Assembly: GCA_030159075.1 (NCBI GenBank)
Contig: BROG01000003.1
Location: forward strand, 3,579,001-3,643,000
Origin: Atrina japonica
Lineage: Eukaryota > Mollusca > Bivalvia > Pterioida > Pinnidae
Length of the DNA stretch: 64,000 bases
Reading direction: 5' to 3'
Below the pieces are notes generated by a model. It was not told the DNA's origin and did not search any database. It was given only the letters and a program-made list of their open reading frames with translations. Positions 61,801 through 64,000 of this stretch are shown here, piece by piece. Positions within the stretch are counted from its first letter, which is position 1. Each line of letters begins with the position of its first letter. The position numbers and the translations under genes are program-made.

Positions 61801-62146
61801 ATCGGATACAACACTATGGAAACTGATTACAATCATAGAAACACTGTGGAATACTATTCAAATGAATACTGGGCACTACTTCTATTAATTCAGGGTACTA
61901 CCATATGAACCCTTTATGGGTAGGTTAATACTACCACGTAAGTGCCAAATTTCAGTCAGAAATACTAATACGTGAACGCAACAGTAATTTGATTCTTTTC
62001 GTAAAATTAAAAACGAAATCCCAAGATCCCAGTAACTATTCATGGAATCTTGATGGGGTCCAATTTAGTTTGATGGTATTGTCGAAGAGTTGGACGCCAC
62101 ACCCGTCCATGTCTAAACTAACATTTGAATCCGTCAACAACATAAA

Positions 62147-62149
<3 letters not shown>

Positions 62150-62237
<88 letters not shown>
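62150..62237. repeat. (TA)n array, 88 bp, followed by (ACAT)n
   Basis: Pure TA, then 'acatacatacatacatt'. Confidence 0.97.
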
Positions 62238-62243
<6 letters not shown>

Positions 62244-63442
62244 CATACATACATACATTCATACATAAACGTGATTCTATAAGACGTTGATCAATGCATA
62301 CCTCGTGCATTTTAATTACACAAACATAATTCGTTATGTAGGAGTAACATGTTGATGACTTGTGGCTTAGCGGACATGAAAATGACCCACGGAAGATTTT
62401 GCATCGTTTTTACAGGGTCAATGACAAAATAAATAAGTACTTGTTGTTTAATAGCAGTAAGAAAACATAATAGTTTCTTAACGGTCTGATTATCAAAAAC
62501 CTCTGGGCTACTGCACTAACCATATATATGAGTGCAAACCAATTAATACAACGGACGCAATCTCCTGTTAATCAAATTTTATTATACAACCATTGATAGA
62601 AAATTGACTTTGGAACCCACAAGCGGTCTATCCCCATAAGAAACGACCTAATTACCTAGTCCTGACTAAGTATATAAAAATAACTTCAAAATGAATTAAG
62701 GTCGACGACCACGTATGCTGTATAATATGTATTGTAAGCCTTAAACTTTGCACGTATATTCAGTTTCTTGTCTTCAAACTTCGGATTGCTAGAGGCGAAC
62801 GTGTCAAATGGAACTGTGGACTTCAGTTATGTAAAGTACTTAATTCTGTCAGTTTTTATAAAAGAAGAAAATGATGATGAAGATGATAATAATTTCCCCT
62901 GTGTTGCAAGTTTTTTTTAAGACGTTGCAGAAGTACGTAAGGCATCTGAATGTACAATATATAGGCTAATACAACAAGTGAATGACCAGGCGGTCGAATT
63001 GGTCACTTTAAGTGACGTAGGCAATCGATCTGTAAAATGTCTGTTCAATCCGGTTAAAGGATGAAGAACATCTAATTGGTTTTATAATTTTTGTTTTTAT
63101 ACAATTTGTTTATTTGGCCGGATGACTTATATCGTAAAACATAATCATACATCAAGATCTGGCAAGTTACTGCAATCATTTCCTGTTCGTGTTATTGTGT
63201 GACGATTATAGCAAATATACCTTATAATTTGTTGAATCATTCGGTTTCTTTGACCCTCCATTCCAATTTTTTGGTATTTTTACATTTTACATGTATATGT
63301 TTATAAAGATAATCCATTTACATTTCTTTTATTTACGGTTGATCTGTTATGTTTTACAAAACTTAACTCATTTTCGATCCGCCTTTGGTTTCACCTATAA
63401 TTTATAACTATTGTGAAATGTTTAGCCATATTATTCGACACA

Positions 63443-63472
63443 GTCAGACAGACAGACAGACAGACAGAAAGA
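63443..63472. repeat. (ACAG)n microsatellite
   Basis: Six to seven ACAG units. Confidence 0.9.
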
Positions 63473-64000
63473 CAGCCCACGAATTGTATTTCCAGTCAGG
63501 AATTTAAAGGGGCGGGTGCTAATTTTATTAAAAGGTACTTTTTATTTTAATCAACTTAAAAAGAACACTTTTTGCGCGTTATTGTGTTATAAAAAGACAC
63601 TAGTAGCACCTTATCATTTACTATGTGTATTAATGTTACTGTATATGATAATGGTACAAATAATATTCTGAAAAAGATATCACTAAAACATACGGCCTTT
63701 GTACCTTAATCTTTAAAACACTATGCTTAGCTGTTCAAGTAGCCTTCTCCTTGGAATTTGGTTTTACTCGCAATGAAAAAAAACTTTCCATATAATGTGT
63801 TTTTTAAAATTAAGTTTCTGAATTTTTTATAATCATTTTACATAGTTGACTAAAACTACACAAAAACATCTCTAGATCTCAGCAATATTTGTTGTATAAC
63901 ATTTTTCAATGAGGTAAGTTGGTTTCTGTAAATGGTTAAAATAAGTTCTCTGTAACCCTTTGTGTTTTAAGTCACAAAATCCATCTCACGACGCATCAAA

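Larger units (their letters stand above)
61801..64000. other. Intergenic stretch, no gene seen
   Basis: AT-rich. It contains the (TA)n array at 62150 and a short (ACAG)n tract. No exon recognised. Confidence 0.4.

Overview
The window reads as nuclear DNA of an invertebrate animal, most likely a mollusc and perhaps a bivalve. It is AT-rich, its genes have short exons and very long introns, and it carries a mollusc-type tRNA-derived SINE, several palindromic MITE families, long (TA)n arrays and many minisatellites. Organism identity is an inference; no species is claimed. Most long open frames here are by-products of tandem repeats.

Only two genes are supported, both on the minus strand. (1) A protein kinase: exon 1 (32617-32507) holds a good start codon and the glycine loop. 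The next coding exon (23227-23099) holds VAIK, helix C and HPNI. The exons join in phase 0 across a 9,279-bp intron with consensus splice sites. The 80 joined residues look like a CAMK-like/AMPK-related kinase, closest by eye to HUNK. The rest of the catalytic domain was not found, so the following intron probably runs off the left edge (over 23 kb). (2) An intronless SoxC-type transcription factor (48121-47099, 340 aa) with a complete HMG box and a conserved acidic C-terminus. A TATA-like element lies about 250 bp upstream.

Layout. 1-23 kb: kinase intron, with a decayed BEL/Pao retrotransposon, pogo/Tigger-like MITEs and minisatellites with units of 36, ~120, 50, 21, 29 and 47 bp. 23-33 kb: the two kinase exons and their intron, with 34-bp and 49-bp arrays. 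33-46 kb: between the genes, with a dense cluster of foldback MITEs and a ~67-bp tandem array carrying seven perfect TGACGTCA (CRE) palindromes 2.5-3.2 kb upstream of the kinase start codon. 47-48.4 kb: SoxC. 48.4-64 kb: no recognisable gene, with arrays of 189, 21, 32, 20, 24 and 42 bp, the last split by a SINE.

There is no sign of a bacterial-type system, a CRISPR array or an operon. The most useful observations are the two-exon kinase, the CRE-bearing array, a ~400-bp terminal-inverted-repeat family with one copy split by a second foldback element, and two SINEs with clear target-site duplications.
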